Shown here one piece after another: positions 12,975 to 24,580 of a stretch of 64,000 nt of DNA (positions within the stretch are counted from its first letter, which is position 1; each line of letters opens with the position of its first letter). The notes beneath the pieces are model-generated. The model was not told where the DNA came from. It saw nothing but the letters and a program-made list of their open reading frames with translations, and searched no databases. Origin of the DNA: Peromyscus leucopus (taxonomy: Eukaryota > Chordata > Mammalia > Rodentia > Cricetidae); the NCBI RefSeq assembly GCF_004664715.2, contig NC_051063.1, forward strand, positions 112,764,829-112,828,828, in the 5' to 3' direction. Both the position numbers and the translations under genes were made by a program.

Positions 12975-12992
12975 TTTAAGATTCTTACTACA
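12275..12992 (+). mobile_element. Class II-type solo LTR split by a B1
   Basis: A TG...CA unit (tgtggtggtattgtg to cttactaca) is flanked by a perfect 6-bp duplication GAGGCA (12269-12274 and 12993-12998), the length made by class II (ERVK-like) integrases. Without the B1 and its second target copy it is about 528 bp. It contains two stretches resembling B1 (acacctttaatcc and acgcctttaatccc), apparently part of the family itself. I recall this LTR type as common in cricetids; it may belong to the mys/mysTR group, which is unproven. Confidence 0.75.
12788..12967 (+). mobile_element. B1 SINE, cricetid-style, inside the LTR
   Basis: A young-looking full B1 starting gccgggcggtggtggcgcac, with a pure A-tail of about 30. 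It is flanked by a perfect 10-bp duplication AAGAACTTTT (12778-12787 and 12968-12977). The body variant ccaggaaaggcgcaaagc is the form I associate with cricetid B1s and supports the taxonomic guess. Confidence 0.95.
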
Positions 12993-13965
12993 GAGGCACT
13001 ATGAACTACTCTGCCAGTGACTTGGTGGCCAGTTCAGTAGCTAATAATGAAAGGGTGACAAACTAGGAAAGAAACTGAGGTGAGAGATATAAATAGGAGA
13101 GATACCCAGAAACCCACAGAAGAGGCACTGGGTGGGCAGAGCTTCCTATGTCAGGGCTTCCATCTTGAATATGTCATCTTTTGGGAACTCAAAGTCAGTG
13201 ATTTATAAAAGAGATTTAGAGGAAGCTATAGAAACATTTCAAAACTCTTTGGAAAAGGCAAACAGAAATTCAGAAGAGGAACAATGGCTGCCGTCAGTAT
13301 GCCTTCTCTGGAAGCCGGCTCCTCCAACTCTTCCTCCACTCTCTCAAGTGTTTATCAAGACTTCATAAACCAGTCTTGGCTTTTCAGCATTTCAGAGGTC
13401 CCCAGTGGATACTGTAAGCATCAGAAAATTTTCCATTTACATAGGCTAGGAAGGTTCCGGCCCCCCCCCCCCCCGTTTTTTTTCTGTCACTGAAATCCTT
13501 TCTAATTGCTCACCAATTCCCTCCTTTCCAGGCCTCTCAATTTAGCACACAGCATGCTGCTCCCCACAGAATGCTGCTCCCCAGAAAAGTCTGAGTTTCC
13601 ATGGCTGGTTGCCGGAGCTTGGAGGTGAACAGAGCTGTAAGTCCATACTCCTTTAATTAGAAAACAGCACCAGGAAATCACGATCGTCACTATGGCTCAG
13701 TTTGTAGCATAAGCTTAACCTCCAATAAAGAACGGGTGAACAGGATAGAGAATCAGGAGCATATAAAAGGAAAGAGAGGAGGTGAAATAGGGTACATATC
13801 TAGACTCCAGACAGATGGCTTTTAAAAAATGGCTTGTGACCAGAATTTTCATGAGAAAGGTGATTATTAATAAAGAAAACACTAGTGATCATCTATCGAC
13901 CAAGAAGGTACTTGTTAGGCTTTCTATTGCTAGTTCCTCTAAGACCTAGACTAAAGGTAACTTTC

Positions 13966-14296
13966 TTTTTTTTATTTTATAATTTAATTTAATTTTACAT
14001 ATCAGCCACGGATTCCCTTGTTCTCCCCCCTCCCACCCCCATTCCCTCCAGCCAACCCCCCATTCCCATCTCCTCCAGGGCAAAGACTCCCCTGAGGATT
14101 GAGTTCAACCTGGTAGATTCAGTATAGGCAGGTCCAGTCCCCTCCTCCCAGGCTGAGCCAAGTGTCCCTGTATAAGCCCCAGGTTCCAAACAGCCAACTC
14201 ATGCACTGAGGACAGGACCCGGTCCCACTACCTGGATGCCTCCCAAACAGATCAAGCTAATCAACTGTCTCACTTATCCAGAGGGCCTGATCCAGT
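13966..14296 (-). mobile_element. L1 3' UTR fragment
   Basis: A reverse-oriented L1 tail: T-rich at the low side, then the pyrimidine-rich block, which is the polypurine 3' UTR of rodent L1. It is bounded by a 13-bp duplication with one mismatch (aaaggtaactttc at 13953-13965, aaaggcaactttc at 14297-14309), so it is a heavily 5'-truncated insertion. Confidence 0.9.
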
Positions 14297-14299
14297 AAA

Positions 14300-14390
14300 G
14301 GCAACTTTCAAAATGGGGAAACTGAGGTACAGAGAGATCAGTACTTGTTTCCAAACTAACAGAGTGAAGAAAAGGGCTTCAGACTGTGTG
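14300..14390 (-). repeat. MIR fragment
   Basis: The aaaatggggaaactgaggtac block followed by a gagagatcagt-type stretch is the reverse of the MIR core, an ancient tRNA-derived SINE. The L1 at 13966-14296 inserted at its edge. Confidence 0.6.
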
Positions 14391-16230
14391 ACATACAAAC
14401 TATCCTCTCTCCCCCTACTTCCCCCCTTTTCTCTACAGTAACTGATAGTTGCTGCCCCAGGTTTACAGGTGGCATTCTGCCTCAAACAGCTACCAACGCT
14501 GAGAAAACTCCTCCCTCTATGCACAAGGCTCAAGGATCCCTCAGTATATCAAGAAAAGGTGGCTTTAAGAGCAGCCCCAGCTCCTGCGAGTGCTGTCATC
14601 TCTGTGGGTTAATGCTTTTCTGGCTATGGAAAAGTCCCTCGAGGCATGTGGGAGTCCCGTCTGGAGGAGCTGCTTCCTTTGCATGCAACGGATTGGAACA
14701 TGGGGTAGTTCCTCTCCGAAGTTTTGCAGCTTTGGGCATCATAGATAGCACGGCCTCCCAGAGCATCTTAACATCAAATTTGTAAGAATCCTGTGACCAA
14801 GCTTGCACCTCCCGACCCATCTCTTTCCTTAACTGTGAGCCATACTGGACTCAGTTTGGGGAAAGGCCGGCTGTAAGGGGTGAGCAGCTTCTGCCACCAT
14901 CTGTGGGATCGGACTGTCCAGCATGAAGTCAGTAAGGACAGGGAGAAGCACAAGAGGCTGCAGGGAGCAGGGACCTGTCACTCGAAAGCTTCATTTACCG
15001 CATTCCACTTGTCAGCCCAAGAATAAAATATACACAACCAATTCTTGCTGTTATCATCAGTGGGAGTTTCTCAGGACCCAGAATATGACTCTGAATCTTT
15101 AAACTCCCCATGCTCTATCTTTCTGTTGTCCGTTGAGCAACTGCATGAAGCCGGAATGATTTCTCTTTTGCAAACACATGCCACCTGGAAGAGTCACCAC
15201 ATACACAACACTGCAAAGCTGGGTTGGGGAGGGGGCTTCATTCTTGAGCAGTTTTTTCTTTGTCCCTCATTCTCTATTCCTCTCTGTCCTACACTTAGGG
15301 TCTCACCTCTGTGATCCTCTGCTGATCAGTACATCAGGAGGGACCACATTCCCTTACCCCCTCTGCCTCACATTTCCTCCGTGGCTGTCTGAGTTGGCTC
15401 CATGCTCCTCCGGCCGTGGCTGTGCTTGAATATCTCCTGCTTGATCCCTTGGATGGATCTGCCTCCACTTCCTCCTTTTCTTCCCTAGCTGATTTCTCCT
15501 GCTCTGATGAGAGGGCAGACTGCAGCTGACTGTGTTTACTGTAGAATTTTTAAAGTTGCATTATCTACTTGAACTTTTTAATGTGAAAAGTTCATAAAAA
15601 ACTGTCCTAATTCCATCAATACAACCAAAATGTCAAACAGGCATGCCAGAGGAACTTGTTTTCCCATACTGAAGTAGCAGAATTATCCAGACTGAAGTTA
15701 TGAAATGCCACAGGTTGAAGAAACATAGGAGAAAGCCATATTTGGAGAATAATGAAAACCTTGAATGTTGTACTAGATAATAGGCAATTACTGCATGCAG
15801 AACTCCCATTTGCAAAGAATACATTATTTGTGAATATTGCTTTTCCAAAAGATAGGTATAATAAGAAAGTGAGGTAAACAAGGAAAAGGTGTGGCTTTTG
15901 GATGAGTGTGAGACCAATAAATGTTCACAAAACACATATAACTCACCAAGAAAATACATAATTTACACTTTATTTTCTAGGAAAAATGAGTATAACTTTA
16001 TCTGTTATATTTAAAAGAAATTTTTAGCTTGTGAACTGGTACTGTAAATTTCTTTTCAGAACATTAATTAATTAAAATGTTAGTAAATAAGTTTGGTTTC
16101 AAAGGCAAAACTCCTATTTGGTTAATGACAATATCTATCAAGAGCTGTATGCAATCAAGTGACTATTTCTCTAAAAAAAATGATGCTGCAGTTCTTGACA
16201 GACATACATATATTCACACATGCAGACACC
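14391..16230. other. Intronic stretch, nothing recognised
   Basis: I found no gene and no repeat family I can name. A 108-codon open frame on the minus strand (15633-15959) resembles no protein I know and has no supporting signals. Confidence 0.5.
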
Positions 16231-16234
16231 ACAG

Positions 16235-16280
<46 letters not shown>
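16235..16280. repeat. (CA)n microsatellite
   Basis: About 23 near-perfect CA units. Confidence 0.95.
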
Positions 16281-16282
<2 letters not shown>

Positions 16283-16885
16283 CTGAAAAACATAAACCAC
16301 TTAAGGTAACACGCTAATTTTGATCACTCCTCTTATGTTATCATAGGTTCCAAACCCCAGGGACAGGTGACATTTTGAAACTCTTCACTGATTGTGGCTC
16401 TATAATCTGCCACTATTTAGCTTTAGAATTTTGAGTCTTCACTCACTTTATTTATGAGACAAACAAAAATATTGTACAAGGGGATCTATCCAAATTTTTC
16501 TTTAGTTAGAATTCTGTGATCTTTGTGATTTTGTGTGTATGCGCGGGCGTTTGTATAGTGCTTGATTCTGCAAAGAACAATATACCTCTTTTAACATCAT
16601 TCATTATAAAAACCATATATTTACTTACTTGATAATTGATTCTAGAAGTACTTTTTTGGTAAGAATAGGTCCTCTACCACGTCCCAAGCTTGTGCATATT
16701 TAAGAGACAACTTTACTGTTGAGGCACTCGCTGTCAATAAGAACACACCTTACTTTATAGGATTTTATCTCAAGAGCTGAGATGTAGCAAATAAAAAATT
16801 TGTATGAAAAGAACTTAAACAATGTGTACTATCATACATGGATGAAAATTGGTACTGCATTTCATAGAATTAATCTATCATTAGT

Positions 16886-16888
16886 CTG

Positions 16889-16942
<54 letters not shown>

Positions 16943-17022
16943 CTGTCTGTCCGTCCATCCATCCATCCATCCATCCATCCATCCATCCATCCATCCATCC
17001 ATCTATCTAATCTATCTATCTG
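16886..17022. repeat. (CTAT)n-(CCAT)n compound microsatellite
   Basis: A run of CTAT units passes through CTGTCCGT into CCAT units and back to CTAT. The two motifs are likely derived from one another. Confidence 0.95.
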
Positions 17023-18267
17023 TGGGGCAAAGGAAAGTATATGGGCTTTTCCCATACCTTGACCTTTTGGAATTTTAACTCTGTTTGTCTATGAGGCAAT
17101 GATGAGAATATCTACTTCCAAAGGGGAACAGAATTATATTAAGGACTAAGGTATAAAAATCCATTCAACAAATGGCAGCTGTTCTTTTAACACATTGAAT
17201 TTAAATACTATCTTTTTGTTTCATTTAAGCATCTTTTTCAAATGAGCAGCCAAGGAAAGTTACTTTTCAGTTCCACGACTGTCACTAACCAACAGTTCTA
17301 GGATCAAAGTGTCTGTGAAGATTCTACATATAGATTTTACAAATACAGATCTATAGAAAGACAAATCCACATGAGGGCAAAGCTCACAAAACTGGAAACA
17401 CTTACCTAGAAACATGCCAACTCTGCATCATTTAGTCCCAAACCACTGCTAAATAATCACTGGAAGAAATTTTAATTTTGTATTTTTAATATGAATAGAA
17501 GGCAAATTTTAAAAATTGTTTTTCAGGGGTATGCAGTTAATAGTCAAAACAACACTATTATTTGGTGTATAAACCTCAGGACATTTGTTTCTTAGCTCAA
17601 AGACAAAATTGCCAACTAAATCTGGCTGGTTCTTCTTGCCAGAGTAGTTTTAGAAGGTAGGTGTATGAGTTTAATGTGAAAAGTTTTGCCTCGGGAAATC
17701 GGGAGGTGGCACTACATCCATATTTGTTATTGGCGATTACAGAAAAGAGTGAATTTGCACTGTCTAACGGAACAGCGTTGAGCTGTGAGCTAAGGAGCCG
17801 AAACTTGCTCCAAGACATACTCTGAAAAAGAGATCAGAGGAAATCACAACACACACACACACACACACAAAGAACCCCACTTTCCCCACAGAATATGTGG
17901 GAGACAGGACTGGGAGTGTGTGTGGGAAGTGTGAGAGGGTTCGTGGGAAGTGTTTAAAGTCATCAAAGGAAATTAAAAGGGAGACAGATAAACGGACCCT
18001 GTGGTATAGGCTTCCAAGATGAGCCTTTATCTGGAAGAACTTGCCATGAACACCCTCTGCCTGAAGCTTTTGACCATGTCTTAGCGTGGTGCTGTCTACG
18101 GACAAGGAATCCTTGCCCTGTTAATTGCCATATGCTGCATGGCCTCCTTGTCTTAGAAAGTCTAATTCAAATTTTACTTTTATGATTCTCCTCAGTACAG
18201 AACATTTCCTATTTTATTTGTTTGCTCATTTAAGCATGCACATGTGTGTGTGTTTATAGTTTATGTT

Positions 18268-18444
18268 TATTTATTTTTATTTTATGTGTATGGATTGTGC
18301 GTGTCTGTTTGTGCGGTCATGTCCATGTGGAGGACAGAGGACAGCGTGTGGGAGTTGTTCTCTCTGTCTACATCTGGCTCCTAGGGATCCTGTTGTCTTT
18401 ACTTGACACAAGCTCTTTAACCCTCTGAGCCATCTTGGTGGCCC
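18268..18444 (-). mobile_element. B3 SINE
   Basis: On the minus strand it reads ggggccaccaagatggctcag and continues as a diverged B3 body. The A/T-rich tail is at the low-coordinate end. Confidence 0.75.
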
Positions 18445-18579
18445 CACGACATTTTCTAGACAAACCATTACTTACTTTGTTTCCAGCTGAAGAAGAGTGC
18501 TGTGACTATGTCTTCCAACTCCCTTCCTCTAAGTGGCCTGTCGGGCCTCTGTGCCTGTGTGGACTAGGAAGCATATATG

Positions 18580-18826
18580 AACAGGTTCGGGAGATAGCTC
18601 AGTCAGTGAAGGGCTTACCATGCAAGCAAGAGGACCTGGGTTCAAGTCTAAGAACTGAGTAAAAAGCTCAGTGTCACCTATAATCACAGCACTGGGGACT
18701 TTGTGGCTCAGAGCCAAGCTGAACTCGCTCATGCTAATGAGAGACCCTATCTCACAAAACAAGATGGATGGCTTCTGAGGGATGGTATCTCTAATAATTA
18801 CAGATGCATATATATGCTCACATGTG

Positions 18827-18866
<40 letters not shown>
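18580..18866 (+). mobile_element. B4 SINE ending in (CA)n
   Basis: An ID-like tRNA head (gggagatagctcagtcagtgaa) is followed by a B1-related second part with agagaccctatctcac, the chimeric layout of B4. A (CA)n tract (18829-18865) forms its tail. Confidence 0.75.
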
Positions 18867-18867
<1 letters not shown>

Positions 18868-19489
18868 TACTATAGCTGGGCATCTGATATGACCCCAAGC
18901 ATTTAAATTCACATTTACTGATTGTTTGTATTGTGTCATGGCCTGTACCATATATGAGGATTTGTAAGAATCCAAGGCACCCATTAGAGAGAGCACAACC
19001 TTATCTACTTGCTTTTGAGATGCTACAGAGCACTGTTTTCTGCAATTCATTCTTTAGAGTTACTGAGAACTATATCATCTGATAGTTACAATGAATTTAT
19101 TTAGCCTTGGGCTAAACATATGCTGCTAACATGCTGACACAGGTAGTTGAGATTGTTTACCTTATTTGACCTCAGTGTGAACTATTTCATCTGCCTCCAT
19201 TGAAAGAGGGCAGTACAAGAGTTGAGACCATTAGACCCCTGGGCAATTCCCAGGTCAGAACTGAAGTGTGAAAATGCACTGGAGTTCAGGTTATGTGGTA
19301 GGACCTAGGCCAGTTCACCGGGCCCAGATGAAGCAGTCAGTTAGAAATCAGGACATTTGCTCTTAGAGCTGAGACCAGCTCAGCTTGCAGAGCCATTAAC
19401 TTTGGGCCAGCTGGTGTTGCTGCCAAAGGACGCAGGCCACTTGACCTGGGTAACTATGATGGGTATTGCATACCCTATGGTACAATGAA

Positions 19490-19620
19490 TGCAAGAATTT
19501 TTGAGTCAAAAGTTATTGGCTTTATTTTATAGATGAGGTGACTCATCAAAGACCTGTTCACAGATCCCACATCTAGTTAATAGAGAAGCTGGGTTCAAAT
19601 TATACTCTGATTCTAAAATC
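19490..19620 (-). repeat. MIR fragment
   Basis: The segment follows the reverse MIR pattern: ttattttatagatgaggtgac, then gttcacagatccc...gctgggttcaaa. Assigned by eye. Confidence 0.5.
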
Positions 19621-19694
19621 TCCTTTTACTCGTTGAAAACAAAAAATTAAAGCAAAATCTAGTTACCATGGAAACCAAATGGTATTCTAAGGGA

Positions 19695-19830
19695 ATAATT
19701 TTTTTCTTATTTATTTATTTATTTATAAAAAGGTGTTTTTTTGCATATTTTACATATCAGTCTCAATTATCCTTTCATCCCCACACCTACCCCAGTCCCA
19801 CCTCTCATCCACTCCTCAGAAGGTAAGGCC
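19695..19830 (-). mobile_element. L1 3'-end fragment
   Basis: (TTTA)n, then tattttacatatcag and a C-rich block, matching the reverse of the rodent L1 3' UTR found more fully at 13966 and 53216. Confidence 0.65.
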
Positions 19831-20023
19831 TCTAAAGGAATAATTTTTAATGAATGTCCATTTGTAGGACAGCTTTATGCCACATTAGATGATGAAAGTT
19901 TTAAAGTGAGGACAAGTTATATTTTAAGTACTAAGAGTCCAGACAAAGACACAACAACAAAATTCTACCTGTCGCAGGAGTACTTTGTGATATGTTCTCT
20001 GAATCCCTATGGATTGTCTATTG

Positions 20024-20249
20024 CAGTCATTCTCAACTTTTGGGTTGTGATCCCTTTGGGAGTCAAAGGACCCTTCCACAAGGGTCACATATCGGATAGA
20101 CTGCATATCAAATATTTACATTATGATTCACAACAGTAGCAAAATTACAATTATGAAGTAGCAACAAAAATAATTTTATCATTGGGGGTCACCACAACTT
20201 GAGAAACCGTATTAAAGGGCCGCAGCATTAGGAAGGTTGAGAACCGTTG
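20024..20249. mobile_element. URR1-type hAT DNA transposon
   Basis: A 226-bp non-autonomous element with terminal inverted repeats (cagtcattctcaac at the left; aggttgagaaccgttg at the right). The 8-bp flanks gtctattg and atctactt share a TCTA core, as hAT duplications do. It has no coding capacity. A related copy is at 57714-57940. Confidence 0.8.
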
Positions 20250-21299
20250 ATCTACTTCTAATGAGCAACTACATTGTGGTACATGAGACTATGTTGGGTA
20301 TGTTAGTGTTAGTGGACTGAGCAGCTACAGCAAGTAATCGCTGGCCTAGGTGTGGAGACTGGGTGAGCCCATGTGACTTGTTGAAGACCATTGGTGTTCC
20401 ACCATGGAGACCTACCGAATTCACAGCCCCTTTCTCTGTGCTCCTTTGCTTCAGATTGTGCTTTCTAGGGCAGTGTAGATGAGTCAACACCCATTTCATA
20501 CAAGAGCCTGGCAAGTCCTTCAACAACAACCAAAACAATAGCCAACACCAACTAACTAACTCCTTCCACGTACCGAAGAAACTCAAATGCGACAGGCACT
20601 GTCTTGGTCCTTCCTCACAGCAGCCCTACAGAACTTTGAGCATGGTGATGATAGTCATGTCACGTAGTTCCTATAATGAAGATCTGACTGTGATGACTGA
20701 CATCCTTTGCAGCAAAATTCTCAGTAAGTTCACCCTTGACAGTCATCAGCATCAGATCAGAGGTGAGGAGTCCTCTGCCCTGTGTGGGATACACATTCTC
20801 ACTGTCCCCACTCACCTTCTGGGACAGAGCCCCTTGGACAGTGTGGACAACTCCCACAGCTCCCATGTTGAAGGCAGTCAGTGGCATCCCTGCATCCCAT
20901 TTGCTGGCTGCTCAATCAGGAGGTGCAAGGAGGAAAAGAATGGAAGAGAGCAGCAGGCCAGATATAGGCCAAGTTTTCTCAAGTTTGCAGGGAGAAGCCC
21001 CTTGGATTAATAATGCCTCCACCTAGCCTGCTTCTGGAACTAGCATGCAAGGCTGTACCTGGTGCATCCAGGCCTCCTGAGGACCTTTAGAAGGCACTGC
21101 TGGTGTTTACTTAGACTAAGGCAGTAAACAAGTTTGGTCCACCTTCTGTGAATCCATATCCTCCTCAATGTTTGAAAACTCCGATTTCTGGAATTATTAG
21201 TTTAGCTTCTGCGAAGTCAGACTCACTCTTACTTCACAGACAGATGGACCTCACTCCATCTAATGATTGCTCTGTTTTTCATGATTTGAAACACAGTCC

Positions 21300-21375
21300 C
21301 ATCCCAAACCCCAGACTGAATGTAAACGCATACCAATCCCCCGCCTCAGCCTCCAGCGTACTGGGATTACAGGTA
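21300..21375 (-). mobile_element. Old B1/7SL-type SINE fragment
   Basis: The ccgcctcagcctccagcgtact, gggattacagg pattern is the reverse left part of a 7SL-derived monomer. The plain 'ggattacagg' form suggests an early rodent or pre-rodent copy. Confidence 0.6.
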
Positions 21376-21379
21376 TGAT

Positions 21380-24300
21380 CCCATGTTGCTACGACTAATT
21401 TTTACCCCATTTTCCTTTACCCTTGTTTTATCCTTTCTCTTTAGGACATCTCAGTTGCCCTTCTGCCCTGTAATCTAATAATTCATGTTCATCATCCTTA
21501 ACCTGTGACTTCTTGAGTCCCCAGTAAACATACAGCAACTCAAATGGCCTATGAAAGCTAGGCAGGCACAGCTGGTACAGACAACAGAAGGGTCTTCCAG
21601 GGCTCCATGCCTGCAGACAGTCCTGAGATAGACCCTTCGGACATCATCCCCAAACGATACCTTGTAGTCACTAAAAACCACACACAGTTCCTCTTCTAAG
21701 GATACACTGCCAATTCTGTGCTGCTGGGGACAACTTTGATACCCCTTCCTCCCCAGCTGTCTGACTGGGCAGGGAATGGGAAATGCCTGATACATCTAAG
21801 TACTTAGTAAGTCTTTATAGGTACTTTGATTTCTTATAGCTACGCACTCACTTAATGCTACTGAATCTGAATGGTTTCTTTAGAAATTGGGAGAAGAATG
21901 TATTCCCTGGCGGTGTGGTAGGAGGCTTGTGTAAGATAATATTTGCAGCGCATGGAGATGTGATTATCACAGTTAATCTAGGTTTTAATTTCACACTAGA
22001 AAGGTAATTATAACTGTTAAACCCCTAATCATGGAAACTACAGCCCACAGGTCCTATAACTACCACAAACATAAGATTATCCATACACATTTTAATCAGA
22101 AAAAAGGGAAAACATTTTACTATTCTCTCTCCACCCCAAAGGATGTTCAGAGTTTGAGGATGTTGCCCTCTAGTGGCCGCTACATGGAAGACATACTATT
22201 ATAAAAGACCAGTTGTTGCAATCTCAAAGTCGGCTTAGATAAACACATTGTTGTCAGCTGGCAACACTTAGAAAATCATCTGTCTGTACACCAGACCCTT
22301 CTCCCTACATCTGTATTATGTATGTGTATTCTTGGCCAAATATTATGCTCCAAGGTCTTCACTCTGAATCTATTTAGTTAAAATATTGGTCTGACTTTAT
22401 TTATTTATTGGTTTTATAAGACATTCATAATGTGTCAGGTGAACAAGGATGACATTCTCCTGGTTACAGTCTAGTGAGGAAAGTGGAGAACTAAGTGTGA
22501 CTTTACACATTAGTGTGGTAAGTGTAGAGAGAACGGGCAGGGGGTGTCTTAAACTAACCTGGAGGAGATCCTGTGTGTATTGCTATGAGTGGGAAGAGAA
22601 GGCATACAGCGTGGAACCATCTCAGAGTTGAAGGACTAGTGGAAGACATCTATTCTGGGGAAGGAAGTGGGCGTAGGGAGAATATCTCAGACAAAGGGTA
22701 AAAGGTTAGGTATGCCAGGCGATGAAGAAAAGAATGGGGCTTTATAGGTGAGGCCAGACATTTTAAGAGGAAGTTATGCTAAGACATTAAGCTTTATTTT
22801 GATGATTAAATTCTAACCATCTCCTCTGAAAAAGCACAGGCATGTGCCTTTTTAGTTTTAAACATTCTATTAATTGAAAAGAAATACAGCAACGACCCTG
22901 TTTAAGCAGAAATTAATTATTTCAGAATATTTAGTGCATCCTTTTTATCACTCAGTTTTCTCACACACATATATTCCTAGTACAAAGGAACTGGGAGGGC
23001 TCTGGGGGTTGTAAGTGACATCCTTTCATTTTGCAGACCAGCAAAAGGGTCAGGGTTTGGGGTCACACTGAGCTACATGTGGGCTCCGTTTGCTTTGCCT
23101 AGCCTTGTCTAGCTTAGTGCTCCAGTTCTTCATCCTGGGATTCAAGATACTTGATTAATCTTCTGTATCGCATATCCGTTTTTTTAGACTGCTCTTGAAT
23201 CTTGTATGTAGGACCTCATGGCTTTCTATTTGGACCCAATGAGAAGCATCTCACTTTAGACTTATGGTAGGGAGCAAGGAGGGCTCAGATCCCATGTGGG
23301 TCTTCCTGTGAGGCCTGCAGAAATCACTTATTTCTCTGTACTTTCCTTATGGTTTAATTCGATAGGAACTGACTCATTACTTCTCAAAGGACACAGAACA
23401 CTTCTTGAGTATGTGAACACATGGCTCAGTGATCACGACATGCCCTGTAGCAGTGTAACTCAGAAGCCTCTATCAAGGTCTTTGTAGATAGGGATAGTAG
23501 ACAAATAAGTGAATAAATAGAGTGGAACTTCATATTTGCCACTAGACGGATGGTAGTATGGGAATGGAGAGATGCTATCTTAAGAGTTTGCCTTAGACTT
23601 TTCCTAGAAGGAAAAAAAAATCACAGGTGCCCAAGATGAAAATATAGTTATTCCAAGTAACCAAAAATGAGAGTTGACTGTTTTATAAGCAATGGTCATT
23701 AGTATAATAACAGAAAGAAATTATAAAAATCAGGAAAAAGGGAAAGAGAAGAATAGGTAGTATGAGAAAATGTTCACAGGACTTCAAAACTGAAGACCTA
23801 TCACTTGACTTTAAGCTTTTTGTTTTTGTTCTGTTTTCCTTTTTGTTACTGTCAGCTTTTCAAAGCGTAAGTACTATCTGCTTACATAATGTTGGTGTTA
23901 AGGGACACACGATCACATTTATGGTAGATTGGAAAGAGTTTCTGGCCTCAATTCCAGGCACAGCTAACTCAGAACTTCTCACATGTGTACATAATAAGGA
24001 TCTCCATCAGTCAAGGCAACTTCTGCTCAATACAGCACAGACTAAGAAAACAAAAGGAAAGTACTTCTCCACCCTGGATTCTGTCCCGGTTGGAGGTAGG
24101 ATAATGAAACTACATGAAGAAGAGCTGTATATTGTTGTGTGCACTTTATTTTGCCCGTGAGACCTGAGAGATAAAGGCAATAACCGTGTCTATAATTTGT
24201 TACATGGCATCATCGATCCATCAAGAAGTTTCACCTCTAAGGAAGATATTGAACAAGAAGAAATAAAAAGAAATTAAATGACATGGAAGATTGATTTCTC

Positions 24301-24434
24301 ACTGGTTCCTGTCTTTCTCACCTTCAAATAAGAGAAACACGGAGCACACAATGTGCAAGAAGGAGCCACCTTTTTGAGCTTTCTCAAGAAACCACCAGTC
24401 TCAGCTTTCCCGTCTCATCCTTGGCACTTTGTTT
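21380..24434. other. Intronic stretch, nothing recognised
   Basis: About 3 kb holds no gene, no microsatellite and no repeat that I can name. One 132-codon open frame (23762-24160) has no recognisable protein features. Confidence 0.5.
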
Positions 24435-24449
24435 AAAAATGAGACTACT

Positions 24450-24495
24450 ATGGGCTGGAGAGATGGCTCAGCCGTTAAAGGCTAGGCTCACAACC
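24450..24495 (+). mobile_element. 4.5SI RNA retrocopy, 3'-truncated (46 bp)
   Basis: The insert gggctggagagatggctcag continues as ccgttaaaggctaggctcacaacc, which I recognise as the 5' part of rodent 4.5SI RNA, a small B2-related RNA polymerase III transcript. It stops where the RNA has an A-rich run. A perfect 15-bp duplication AAAAATGAGACTACT flanks it (24435-24449 and 24496-24510), proving insertion as a unit. Confidence 0.8.
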
Positions 24496-24510
24496 AAAAA
24501 TGAGACTACT

Positions 24511-24580
24511 GTTGAACATAGCAGCACGTAGTTATAACCCCAGCACTGGGGAGGTGGAGGCAGGAGGATCATGAGGTTTG
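24511..24580 (+). mobile_element. B4/B1-like SINE fragment
   Basis: A short stretch with ataaccccagcactggggagg and ggcaggaggatcatgaggtt, the B1-derived part of a B4 or old B1. Confidence 0.5.

Noticed and set aside
15633..15959. 108-codon minus-strand frame with hydrophobic segments
   Set aside because: AT-rich antisense sequence often gives Leu/Phe/Tyr-rich frames. No start context, domain or homology recognised.
20636..21010. Overlapping open frames of about 75-124 codons on both strands
   Set aside because: None resembles a known protein. No splice or promoter signals stand out, and 20590-20640 looks like MIR debris.
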